From: Lachnospiraceae bacterium
Lineage (GTDB): Bacteria > Bacillota > Clostridia > Lachnospirales > Lachnospiraceae
Assembly (NCBI GenBank): GCA_017938315.1
Contig: JAGBBV010000020.1
Span: 124,001 to 188,000, forward strand
DNA: 64,000 bases
Direction of reading: 5' to 3'
In this document: one piece after another, positions 35,287-43,915 of the stretch
How the letters are laid out: each line of letters starts with the position of its first letter
How positions within the stretch are numbered: the stretch's first letter is position 1
Notes under the pieces: model-generated
What the model saw: only the letters and a program-made list of their open reading frames with translations
What the model was told of the DNA's origin: nothing
The model's database searches: none
Position numbers and translations under genes: made by a program

Positions 35287-38154
35287 TTAATCGGTAACTG
35301 CCGTACTGTCAGTCATTCTGACTGCTGTTCCGGTAATTAATTCTTCTTCATCTGCAAGTTCGAAATAATATCTGAACACGTCCTTAGTAAGCTGTGCAGC
35401 ATAAGTAGATGTGTACCCATAAGCAATCCTTGTTGCGATGGCAATCTCCGGCGCCTCATAAGGAGCATATCCCACGAACAATGCATGGTTTGGACGGTTT
35501 TTATTTTCTTCCGCGGTACCTGTTTTTCCGGCAACATTTACACCAATATCGTTAAAATAATACTTTGATTCAACAACCCTGCGCATACCGGATTGAATCG
35601 CATCCCATTCAAACTCTTCAAGTGCTACCGTATTGCGGACTGTTGCCTGATTCTCTTTTAGCAGATTACCGCTATGATCCGTAATTCTATTTACAAGCGT
35701 CAAATTGTAACACGTTCCTCTATTGGCAACTGTCGTAACATATCTTGCAATGCCTACCGTTGTATAACTGTTTGTTCCTTGTCCAATAGCAGAACGAACC
35801 GCATCTTTATCAGATATCTGCGGTGTAGCTTCCTCTATTTCAATGCCTGATGTCTCTGAAAAGCCATACATATCCGCATATATTCCCAATTTTTGTAATC
35901 CCACGTCATCGGAATAATTATCTCCTACTATTCCAAGACGATAGCCCAAATCATAAAAATATACGTTACAGGACTCTTTAATTGCCTGGGTAACATTTAA
36001 ATATCCGTGTGTTCCTTTTCCATAAATCCAGCACTTCGGTGGTGGTTCAATCAGGTCAAACTGTCCGTTGCATCTAAATGTAGAGCTTGTTGAAATAATC
36101 CCTTCCTTTAAGCCTGCTGTTGAAGACACCATTTTGTAGGTAGATCCCGGTGCTGTTCTTTGTTGGGTCGCATAGTTAATCATAGGCGTTGATAAATCAT
36201 TTAATAATTGTGCAAAATATTCAGCATCAACACCATTCGCCATTTTATTATTGTCGTATCCCGGATAAGAGACAAGTGCAAGCACCTCTCCTGTATTTAC
36301 GTCTGTAATAACCATTGAGCCGCTACATGGATCAAGGGCCAATTGTGCAGGTGTAATATCAAGGTTTTGAATACGGTTCATCATGAAAGTATACGCAGAT
36401 ATTCTTCCATCTTCAAAGCGTTGTAATTCCTCTTCGTCTATATCGATAATATTTTGTTCCAGCAATATATGGCATATCTCTTTTCCTGAAACAGTACTAT
36501 CCTTTATCATGTATTTATATATTTTTTTATTGAAATCAACATTTTCCTGCAAATTTCTAAAAATATATTCTATGATTTTGTCATAAATCTCTTCGGAATC
36601 CAAATACTGACTACTCAAATCAAGCTTTGTAACATCAATCCAGTTCTTTGCAATGGCATAGTTTAAATATTCATTGAGACTAATCACTTCCTGGGTTGTC
36701 CACGCGATATACGTTTCATCTGAAGTGTCCACTTCACTACGCATAAGAATCCCATTGCTATAAAGCATATCAGCAATAAAACTTTGATAGACCTGATACT
36801 CTTGCTTTAATTTTTCATAAGGCGTACATTTTGTATCTAATTCTTCCTGCAAAGTTGCAAAAACAGTTTCTTTTCTTTCCGTAAATTTAACGTAGACAGC
36901 TTTTTCGGCTTCGCCTGCTTTTATTTCCGCAAAATTTTCTGTATCTATAATATTATTATTTATCAATGCAAAATAAACATCTGTTATCGGAATTTTAATT
37001 TTACTGCTGCTTACGTTTTCCGTATTTACCTCTTTTGCATTCACAATATTTGTATATAAAATACTTGCAAGCTTCTCTTCCAATATTTTATATGCTGCAA
37101 TTTGTAAATCTTTATCTATTGACAGGTAAATATCATTTCCTGCAACCGATTGCACATAATTGCTTGTTTCAATAACCTTTCCCACACTGTTTACAAATAC
37201 TGTTTCGCTTCCCTTTACCCCCTGCAAATAACTTTCCATGGACTTTTCGATTCCCAATTTACCTACAGTATCATTCATATCATAGGCATTCTTATTATCT
37301 GCATTCAATACTTGAAGTTCTTCTTGCGAAACTTTTCCGGTATACCCGATAATTTGTGCAAAATATATACTGTCAACATACTTGCGGATAGTATCTTCCA
37401 CAATAGATACTCCTTGCAGTTCATTACAATTTTCCATAACAACTGCAACTGACGCTTCACTTACATCAGTGGCAACTGTAGTGGCAATATATTTCTGGTA
37501 GCTGTTATTATTCATGTCATAACGGATTGTCAAGATCTTCAGCATGTCTTCTTTGCTGTATCCATTTCCAACCCGAAAGGTTTCTTCCGTATCATCAGCA
37601 GTGTATTCGCCGATGCGGAACCTGTCCCATCCGCACAGATAGTTAATTACATCCTGTGCTGTTGATGTTTTTTCTTTTTCATCAAGTTTGTCAATAGTGG
37701 TATGCCCATAAACATCTGCAAGGAAACGATATAGCTGCGTCCCTTCCACCGCAAATTTAAAATTATGATTTTTGTCTAATACTATCTTAAAATCGCTAAC
37801 CGTTGCGTCTCCGTTTCTCTCCAGCATTTGTATCAATGTATATATGGTGGAATTGAGATTATAATTTTTCATCTTGCCACTTTCATATACATCTTCAATT
37901 GTTACGGAATGTGCCAATTCATTATATGCGAGCAAATTACCATTGCGGTCATAAATACACCCACGGCTTCCCTGTATGGTTCTTTCTTTCATGATTTTAG
38001 TTTCAAAGGAATCAAGATAAGAAGCCCCATTTACAATTTGAAGTTCAAACAGTCTTTGCATGATTAAAACAGTAATAATAAGCATCACCAGTATCATAAC
38101 AAACACTCTGGAACTGACCATATTAAAGAATTTTTCTTTAAAATCTTCAAACAA
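35287..38154 (-). CDS. mrdA: Class B penicillin-binding protein 2 with long insertion
   Basis: PBP2 is the transpeptidase partner of RodA in side-wall synthesis. It has a membrane helix near the N-terminus, a pedestal domain with GSRGCIYDRNGNLLAYNE, and a transpeptidase domain with the motifs STYK (APGSTYKMVSS), SCN (KESCNVYFYDLGY) and KTG (VAGKTGTAEE). At about 955 residues it is roughly 300 longer than typical PBP2. An acidic, helix-rich segment of about 230 residues sits between DKDLQIAAYKILEEKL and DPCSGSMVITDVNTGEVLA. I place the start at TTG 38154, with AAAGGAG 11 bases upstream; a longer frame starting at TTG 38187 overlaps mreD more and lacks a site. Confidence 0.85.
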   Translation of the reverse strand: MFEDFKEKFFNMVSSRVFVMILVMLIITVLIMQRLFELQIVNGASYLDSFETKIMKERTIQGSRGCIYDRNGNLLAYNELAHSVTIEDVYESGKMKNYNLNSTIYTLIQMLERNGDATVSDFKIVLDKNHNFKFAVEGTQLYRFLADVYGHTTIDKLDEKEKTSTAQDVINYLCGWDRFRIGEYTADDTEETFRVGNGYSKEDMLKILTIRYDMNNNSYQKYIATTVATDVSEASVAVVMENCNELQGVSIVEDTIRKYVDSIYFAQIIGYTGKVSQEELQVLNADNKNAYDMNDTVGKLGIEKSMESYLQGVKGSETVFVNSVGKVIETSNYVQSVAGNDIYLSIDKDLQIAAYKILEEKLASILYTNIVNAKEVNTENVSSSKIKIPITDVYFALINNNIIDTENFAEIKAGEAEKAVYVKFTERKETVFATLQEELDTKCTPYEKLKQEYQVYQSFIADMLYSNGILMRSEVDTSDETYIAWTTQEVISLNEYLNYAIAKNWIDVTKLDLSSQYLDSEEIYDKIIEYIFRNLQENVDFNKKIYKYMIKDSTVSGKEICHILLEQNIIDIDEEELQRFEDGRISAYTFMMNRIQNLDITPAQLALDPCSGSMVITDVNTGEVLALVSYPGYDNNKMANGVDAEYFAQLLNDLSTPMINYATQQRTAPGSTYKMVSSTAGLKEGIISTSSTFRCNGQFDLIEPPPKCWIYGKGTHGYLNVTQAIKESCNVYFYDLGYRLGIVGDNYSDDVGLQKLGIYADMYGFSETSGIEIEEATPQISDKDAVRSAIGQGTNSYTTVGIARYVTTVANRGTCYNLTLVNRITDHSGNLLKENQATVRNTVALEEFEWDAIQSGMRRVVESKYYFNDIGVNVAGKTGTAEENKNRPNHALFVGYAPYEAPEIAIATRIAYGYTSTYAAQLTKDVFRYYFELADEEELITGTAVRMTDSTAVTD

Positions 38155-38665
38155 ACTTACGTGCACTCCTTTGTTCTCTGTCTTCAAGTTTATTATTTAT
38201 CCATAATATAACCGGATAAAGAAGTAATGTAATCAAAATGGTATATACCATTTCAGGTAAAATAACATTGGTAAAGTAATACATAAAATGGAATCGTCCT
38301 CTAAGTAAAAAAAGCGTAGCATAACATACAATTCCAAACATAAAATCGCTGACAAATATAAGTGCAATAGGAAGCTTAATATCCTCCGGGTAAAATACCT
38401 TATGGAACTTTCCGTTTAGATATCCGATATACATGTAAATCATTGCATATAACCCTATCAGTCCACCAAAAAAAATATCTGCCAAAAGACCGCAGAAAAA
38501 TCCAATCAGTAGTCCCGCCTTTTCTCCTCTCATAAAGCCAAAAGACGCGGTAAGCACAATCATTAAATTAGGAACAATACCACCAAATTCAAGTGCTTTA
38601 AAAACAGTACTTTGTAAGATAAAGCATATGATGACCATGATGGCTGAAACCAAAAATCTTCTCAC
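38147..38665 (-). CDS. mreD: Rod shape-determining protein MreD
   Basis: MreD is a polytopic membrane protein of the elongation complex. The 172-residue protein has five or six hydrophobic segments, with GGIVPNLMIVLTASFGFMRGEKAGLLIGFFCGLLADIFFGGLIGLYA-type sequence (residues about 28-74) characteristic of the family. The start is GTG 38665 with GGGAG upstream, five bases after mreC. Its 3' end overlaps the PBP2 start. Confidence 0.9.
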   Translation of the reverse strand: MRRFLVSAIMVIICFILQSTVFKALEFGGIVPNLMIVLTASFGFMRGEKAGLLIGFFCGLLADIFFGGLIGLYAMIYMYIGYLNGKFHKVFYPEDIKLPIALIFVSDFMFGIVCYATLFLLRGRFHFMYYFTNVILPEMVYTILITLLLYPVILWINNKLEDREQRSARKFV

Positions 38666-38669
38666 GTTT

Positions 38670-39542
38670 CTATGAATCTCCCACTGTTTGTTTTAACTGT
38701 GTAATCACAAGAACTTCCTCTAAATGTTCAAAATCTACGGCAGGTGTTATCAGCCCCGACTTTGTCAAATTATTTGAGTCAACATTGATACTGGATATGT
38801 AACCGATTAAAATTCCCGGCAAATACTTATCACTGACGTTTGATGTAACAATCTTATCGCCTTCTACAACTCTGTCAGCACTGTCCACCAGTTTTTCAAA
38901 CTCAATAACGCCTTCTGCATAAAGTTCCAAATTACCACTTACGATTAAATTATCAGATGTTGATAATACCATGCCGCTGGTGTTGGAATTATCTGCAATA
39001 ACAGACATCACTTTTGACCAATTTGGTCCCACATCAGTGATTCTTCCTACCAGACCGCTTCCTGCCATAACATTCATATCAATGGCCAGTCCATCCTCTG
39101 CTCCTTTATCAATGACAAAAGAATGGAACCAATTGCCGGAGTCTTTTGCGATAATCCTTGCACCTACTTTATCATATTCGTCATACTGTGCATCCAAATC
39201 ATACAATTCCCTTAAGTTGGTAAGTTCATACCTGTCCTGTTGCAGACGTATATTCTCCACCATAAGTTCGTCTATTTGTGCTTTCAATTCCTCATTTTCT
39301 TTTAATAGCATTCTGATTTGTACCAATTCTTCTGATCTTGTATGTAACCAGCTACCCACTTTGCTGATACCTTCCTGCATGGGCGTAATTAAAAAACCTC
39401 CAACAGCACTTGCAGGCGCACTTAAAAAATTTGTATGAAATGTTAATACAATCAAACCCGTACAAAGAATTGTTAAAATAAAAAGGAGATATTTACCGGG
39501 TAGCGTAAACTTTTCTCCTTTTCTTTTTATTATTGGACTCAT
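38670..39542 (-). CDS. mreC: Rod shape-determining protein MreC
   Basis: MreC links cytoplasmic MreB to the external synthesis machinery. The 290-residue protein has an N-terminal membrane helix (YLLFILTILCTGLIVLTF), a coiled coil at about residues 60-105 (LLKENEELKAQIDELMVENIRLQQ), and the beta-domain with ARIIAKDSGNWFHSFVIDKGAEDGL and GLVGRITDVGPNWSKVMSVIADNSNTSGM. The start overlaps the mreB stop by four bases (ATGA), which implies translational coupling. Confidence 0.94.
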   Translation of the reverse strand: MSPIIKRKGEKFTLPGKYLLFILTILCTGLIVLTFHTNFLSAPASAVGGFLITPMQEGISKVGSWLHTRSEELVQIRMLLKENEELKAQIDELMVENIRLQQDRYELTNLRELYDLDAQYDEYDKVGARIIAKDSGNWFHSFVIDKGAEDGLAIDMNVMAGSGLVGRITDVGPNWSKVMSVIADNSNTSGMVLSTSDNLIVSGNLELYAEGVIEFEKLVDSADRVVEGDKIVTSNVSDKYLPGILIGYISSINVDSNNLTKSGLITPAVDFEHLEEVLVITQLKQTVGDS

Positions 39543-40549
39543 CTACTCATTCCTTCAATGGTATATGCAACTGTTTTATAATTGTCATCTCTGATGATTT
39601 TTGAAAGACCAAGTGCTACACTTGTCATGGGATTTTCTGCAATATTCACATTTAGTCCTGTTCCCTGGCGGATTAATTCAGGAAGATGATTTACCTGAGA
39701 TGCTCCACCTGTCAAATAAATACCATGTCTGTAAATATCTGCTGCAAGTTCAGGTGGTGTTCTTTCCAGAATTACTTTTATGCTGTCAATAATTGTGTGG
39801 AAATGTTCAATCAGACAGTCATCTATCATTTTTGTAGGTAGTTCGCGTTCCACGGGAAGTCCTGTGACAATATCACGCCCATATACCACAGCACCTTTTC
39901 CTTCTTTTTCCAAATCTTTTAATGATATTTTTACATTTTCGGCCGTTTTTCCACCGATAATAAGGCTAAACTGTTTTCTTACTGCTGCACGGATGGCATC
40001 GTCAAACTTAAGCCCTCCGACTTTTATTAATCTGCTCAGCACAATGCCGCCCAAAGATAAAATTGATATTTCGGTGGTATCATATCCCACATTTACAACC
40101 AAAACACCTTGGGAATTTTTCACATCAATATCCATGCCAAGTCCGTCTGCAACTGCTTTTTCCACTACCATTATTTTTTTTGCTTTTACACCGGCCTCTT
40201 TTATCAAATCATAAAATGCTCTCTTTTCCACTTCCGTAATATCAGAAGGCACCGCAATATAATAATCTGCAGGTCTGATATTTCCCTTGGATAAATCTGT
40301 TACGAAGTAACGGATTAACAGTTCCATATTTTTAATGTCTGCAATTACACCGTTAGAAAGCGGATATGAAATATTAATATTTGCAGGTGCTTTTTCATAC
40401 ATTTCAAACGCAGAATCACCATATGCAAACACGTTCTTTTTGTTTTCGATTGCAATCATATTTTTCTCAACAAGAATTGCATCTTCATTTTTATGGAAAA
40501 TTTTAATATTACTGGTACCCAAATCGATACCAAATGCATTGATGGACAA
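39539..40549 (-). CDS. mreB: Rod shape-determining protein MreB
   Basis: MreB is the bacterial actin that guides cell-wall elongation. The 336-residue protein has the phosphate-binding loop FGIDLGTSNIKIF, YPLSNGVIADIKNMELLIRYF, the central VNVGYDTTEISILSLGGIV and adenosine motif IYLTGGASQVNHLPELI. The start is TTG 40549, with AAAGGGG upstream and the product reading SINAFGIDLG. It is the first gene of the mreBCD-PBP2-minCDE-rodA series, 15 bases after radC. Confidence 0.93.
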   Translation of the reverse strand: MSINAFGIDLGTSNIKIFHKNEDAILVEKNMIAIENKKNVFAYGDSAFEMYEKAPANINISYPLSNGVIADIKNMELLIRYFVTDLSKGNIRPADYYIAVPSDITEVEKRAFYDLIKEAGVKAKKIMVVEKAVADGLGMDIDVKNSQGVLVVNVGYDTTEISILSLGGIVLSRLIKVGGLKFDDAIRAAVRKQFSLIIGGKTAENVKISLKDLEKEGKGAVVYGRDIVTGLPVERELPTKMIDDCLIEHFHTIIDSIKVILERTPPELAADIYRHGIYLTGGASQVNHLPELIRQGTGLNVNIAENPMTSVALGLSKIIRDDNYKTVAYTIEGMSR

Positions 40550-40564
40550 TATTAATACCCCTTT

Positions 40565-41245
40565 CTATAATAAGCCATATTCTTTCAAGCTGACATAACA
40601 ACCATTTCCAATAATAATATGATCCAGTACGTTTATTTCTATCAGCTCTCCGGCCTCTTTTATCTTTTTTGTAATTGCAATATCCTGTTTGCTGGGAACA
40701 GGATCTCCACTGGGATGATTATGTAACAACATAATAAATGATGCCTGATTTTTTAATGCTTGTACAAATACTTCCCGTGTTGATAATAATGATGCATTTA
40801 TTGTTCCAATTGATAATATATATTTTTCGATTAAATGCAATTTATTATCCAGTGATAACAATAAAATTTTTTCTTTTTCTTCATGCCGTAATTCTTCCAT
40901 AAAGTAAGAAGCCACCGTTTCCGGCTTATCAAACTTTAGCTGTTCTTCCACTTTTTGCTGTGCCATCCTTTTGGCTAATTCAGCAATGCATTTCACCTTC
41001 ACCGCTTTCACTTCACCTATTCCGGGAATATTCATCAGTTCATTTAGTGAAATATGATGTAGCATATTTAAACCATTTTTCCTCTTGGATAATGACAAAA
41101 TGCATCCCGCTAACTCCATGGCAGAGCAATTTTTTGTGCCTGTCCTTAATATTACAGCAAGCAGTTCTTGTTCTGTAAGACTTTCAGCACCATATTTAAC
41201 AAACTTTTCATACGGCTTTTCACCGTCTTGCATTTTTTCTTTCAC
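40565..41245 (-). CDS. radC: RadC family protein (JAB/MPN domain)
   Basis: RadC proteins carry an N-terminal helix-hairpin-helix region (NELMNIPGIGEVKAVKVKC) and a C-terminal JAB metalloprotease-like domain with the zinc motif FIMLLHNHPSGDPVPSKQD. A role in DNA repair is no longer well supported, and the true activity is unknown. The 226-residue length is standard. The start is GTG 41245 with AAAGGATT upstream. radC-mreB is a conserved pair in Firmicutes. Confidence 0.93.
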   Translation of the reverse strand: MKEKMQDGEKPYEKFVKYGAESLTEQELLAVILRTGTKNCSAMELAGCILSLSKRKNGLNMLHHISLNELMNIPGIGEVKAVKVKCIAELAKRMAQQKVEEQLKFDKPETVASYFMEELRHEEKEKILLLSLDNKLHLIEKYILSIGTINASLLSTREVFVQALKNQASFIMLLHNHPSGDPVPSKQDIAITKKIKEAGELIEINVLDHIIIGNGCYVSLKEYGLL

Positions 41246-41291
41246 AAGAATCCTTTCCGGCCCTTTCTCTCATTCAGCACAGAAGGATATT

Positions 41292-41528
41292 TTAAATAAC
41301 ACGATATATCACAATACCAATAATGATTCCGATAATACTGGCTACAGTAATCTTGATGGACAATCCAAAAGTAATGCACAAAATACCAAAGTCAAGAATG
41401 ATAGGACTGGATAGTCCAAACGTTTGACCATAATTAAGCCATGATACCGGAAAAAGATTTCCAATAAATCCACCAATGACAATTCCTGCTAAAATAAGCA
41501 GAAAACATGCCCAGTTATTCTTGCGCAT
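41292..41528 (-). CDS. DUF4321 family small membrane protein
   Basis: The 78-residue protein has two hydrophobic helices, LLILAGIVIGGFIGNLF and a C-terminal segment from about residue 54, linked by a short loop with FGLSSPIILDFGILCITFGLSIKI. This matches the DUF4321 family found near maf/radC/mreB in Clostridia. Its function is unknown. GGAGGTAA precedes the ATG. The 105-base gap upstream holds no clear promoter. Confidence 0.8.
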   Translation of the reverse strand: MRKNNWACFLLILAGIVIGGFIGNLFPVSWLNYGQTFGLSSPIILDFGILCITFGLSIKITVASIIGIIIGIVIYRVI

Positions 41529-41633
41529 ATTTTACCTCCACTTTTTCTTTCGCATATGAAAATATCTTATCACAGAAATGCAGTTATGTATACCAAATTC
41601 ATAGATTTTTTATAGTCTAATCTCGACAACCAA

Positions 41634-42935
41634 TCAATGATTTTCAGCAAAATCTGACGAAATAATGCCCTTCTCGACCAGCCTTTGCAGCGTTTTCATA
41701 ATGCCGAATTTTCCGTGCTGCCATGTAAGCCCTCCTTGGAAATAAACTGCATAAGGTGGTTTAATCGGTCCATCAGCACTGAGTTCGATAGAGGACCCCG
41801 CAACAAATGCGCCGGCTGCCATAATAACAGGGCTGTCATATCCCGGCATGTCCCAAGGCTCCGGTGTCACATGTCCATCAACTGCTGCAGCCTGCTGTAT
41901 TCCCTGGCAAAAAGCAATCACACCTTCCGCATTACCAAAGGTTACTGCCTGGATAATGTCGTGTCTGCTTTCCGTGGCATTAGGCACAACCGGAAATCCT
42001 AATTTTTCATATATATTAGCAGCAAAAATCGCACTTTTAAGAGCATTTGCAGTCACACTGGGAGCCAAAAACAATCCCTGATAAAAAGAATTCATTACCT
42101 GAAGGGATGCACCAACTTCTTTGCCAAGTCCGGGCGAGGTTAAGCGATACGCTGCATTTTCAATACATTCTTTCTTTCCCGCAAGATAACCTCCGATAGG
42201 TGCAAGTCCTCCACCCGGATTTTTAATTAGGGAACCTACTACCAAATCCGCGCCTACATCAGAAGGTTCTGTTATTTCCGTAAACTCTCCATAGCAGTTA
42301 TCTACCATACAAATCACGTCAGGCTTTATATTTTTAATGTAATGAATCAGTTCTCCGATTCTGCCGACAGATAAAGTAGGTCTTGTCTGATATCCTTTAG
42401 AGCGCTGTATCGTCACCATTTTTGTCTTAGGATTAATCGCTTGTCTGATGCCTTCAAAATCAAATTTCCCATCCTGTAACAAATCAACCTGCTTATATGT
42501 AATGCCATATTCTGCAAGGGAACCCTTAGATGGCCTGATTCCTATTACTTCCTCCAGCGTATCATAGGGTTTTCCCACAGGGGATAGCAGCTCATCGCCA
42601 GGTCTTAAATTACTCATTAATGCAAGTGCAAGTGCATGTGTTCCACATGTGATTTGAGGCCTTACAAGAGCATCTTCTGTGTGAAAAATATCTGCATAAA
42701 CTGCTTCCAGGGTTTCCCGGCCCAAATCATTATATCCATAACCTGTTGTTCCAAGAAGACATGCTTCGCTGACACGATTCTTCTGCATTGCGGCAATGAC
42801 TTTCATCTGATTATATTCTGATATCTCATCAATCTCTTTAAACCGGGTCTCTAAGGATGACCATATTTTTTCACAAAATTGATATACATCTTCCTCTATT
42901 CCCATTTTTTGATACATTTCATGTGAGAACTTCAT
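41634..42935 (-). CDS. Methionine gamma-lyase family PLP protein (YnbB-like)
   Basis: The 433-residue protein is the YnbB/aluminium-resistance-type PLP enzyme. It shows TTGYGYNDLGRETLEAVYA, CGTHALALALMSNLRPGDELLSP, DNCYGEFTE and the PLP-lysine region VVGSLIKNPGGGLAPIGGYLAG. The reaction has not been established, although annotation pipelines use methionine gamma-lyase. AAAGGAA precedes the ATG. In Bacillus ynbB also lies close to miaA, which here ends two bases upstream. Confidence 0.88.
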   Translation of the reverse strand: MKFSHEMYQKMGIEEDVYQFCEKIWSSLETRFKEIDEISEYNQMKVIAAMQKNRVSEACLLGTTGYGYNDLGRETLEAVYADIFHTEDALVRPQITCGTHALALALMSNLRPGDELLSPVGKPYDTLEEVIGIRPSKGSLAEYGITYKQVDLLQDGKFDFEGIRQAINPKTKMVTIQRSKGYQTRPTLSVGRIGELIHYIKNIKPDVICMVDNCYGEFTEITEPSDVGADLVVGSLIKNPGGGLAPIGGYLAGKKECIENAAYRLTSPGLGKEVGASLQVMNSFYQGLFLAPSVTANALKSAIFAANIYEKLGFPVVPNATESRHDIIQAVTFGNAEGVIAFCQGIQQAAAVDGHVTPEPWDMPGYDSPVIMAAGAFVAGSSIELSADGPIKPPYAVYFQGGLTWQHGKFGIMKTLQRLVEKGIISSDFAENH

Positions 42936-42936
42936 A

Positions 42937-43884
42937 TCAAATTATTCCTTTCTCGTTTAAACATTCAAGCATAAAATCCAAAATAGCACTATCCTTGTAT
43001 AAAAATTCCTGCTTATCTACCCATATGACATCTCTTTCTCTTCTAAACCAGGTAAGTTGTCTTTTGGCAAAGTGTCTGGAATCTCTTTTAATTAGGTATA
43101 CGGCCTCCTCTAAGCTGATTTCATCATCCAAATATGATAAAATCTCTTTATAGCCGAGTCCCTGCATGGAAACCATCCCTTTATGATATCCCATGTTTTT
43201 TAAACACTTAACCTCTTCAACAAGACCTTTTTCCAGCATTACATCTACTCTTTTATCAATCCGTTCATATATCTTTTCTCTTGCATCATTTAGCACAAAA
43301 TAGCATGCTTGATAAGCAGAATCTTTTTGCTTTTGCATTTTATTATGCTCAGATATGGGGAATCCGTTTTTTTCATAAAATTCTAAAGCCCGTATGATGC
43401 GTTTACAATTGTTTGCATGAATTTCATCTGCAGATATGGGATCAATTTCTTTTAATTTTTCATGTAAATATACGTTCCCGTGTTCTTTGGCCAGTTGTTC
43501 TAAATGGTTTCGATATTCTGTCTGTTCTTCTTCCTCTTCAAAATCAATATCATAGAGAAGTGCCTGGATATAAAAACCTGTCCCCCCTACAACTATGGGG
43601 ATTTTCCCTTTATTATAAATCTTTTCCACGCATTCTTTTGCCATCTTTTGAAACACAACAACATTACACTCTTCGGAGGGTAATAGCACATCAATTAAAT
43701 GATGGGTTACACCATCTGTTTCTTCGGGCATGATTTTTGCAGACCCTATATCCATATATTTATATACCTGCATGGAATCAGCAGAAATAATCTCACCATT
43801 TATCTGTTTTGCAAGTTTAATGGAAAGGTCTGTCTTTCCCACAGCAGTTGGTCCTGTTAAAACAATTAACGGTTTCTTCTTCAT
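42937..43884 (-). CDS. miaA: tRNA dimethylallyltransferase MiaA
   Basis: MiaA adds a dimethylallyl group to A37 of tRNAs that read UNN codons. The 315-residue protein has the P-loop VLTGPTAVGKTDLSI, GEIISADSMQVYKYMDIGSAK, VVGGTGFYIQALLY, and RDSRHFAKRQLTWFRRE. I prefer ATG 43884, seven bases after GGAG; a GTG immediately upstream is possible. It lies downstream of mutL. The next enzyme of the same modification, miaB, is encoded at 50205. Confidence 0.94.
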   Translation of the reverse strand: MKKKPLIVLTGPTAVGKTDLSIKLAKQINGEIISADSMQVYKYMDIGSAKIMPEETDGVTHHLIDVLLPSEECNVVVFQKMAKECVEKIYNKGKIPIVVGGTGFYIQALLYDIDFEEEEEQTEYRNHLEQLAKEHGNVYLHEKLKEIDPISADEIHANNCKRIIRALEFYEKNGFPISEHNKMQKQKDSAYQACYFVLNDAREKIYERIDKRVDVMLEKGLVEEVKCLKNMGYHKGMVSMQGLGYKEILSYLDDEISLEEAVYLIKRDSRHFAKRQLTWFRRERDVIWVDKQEFLYKDSAILDFMLECLNEKGII

Positions 43885-43915
43885 CACATAGCTCCGTTAT
43901 CTTTTTGACTAATAC

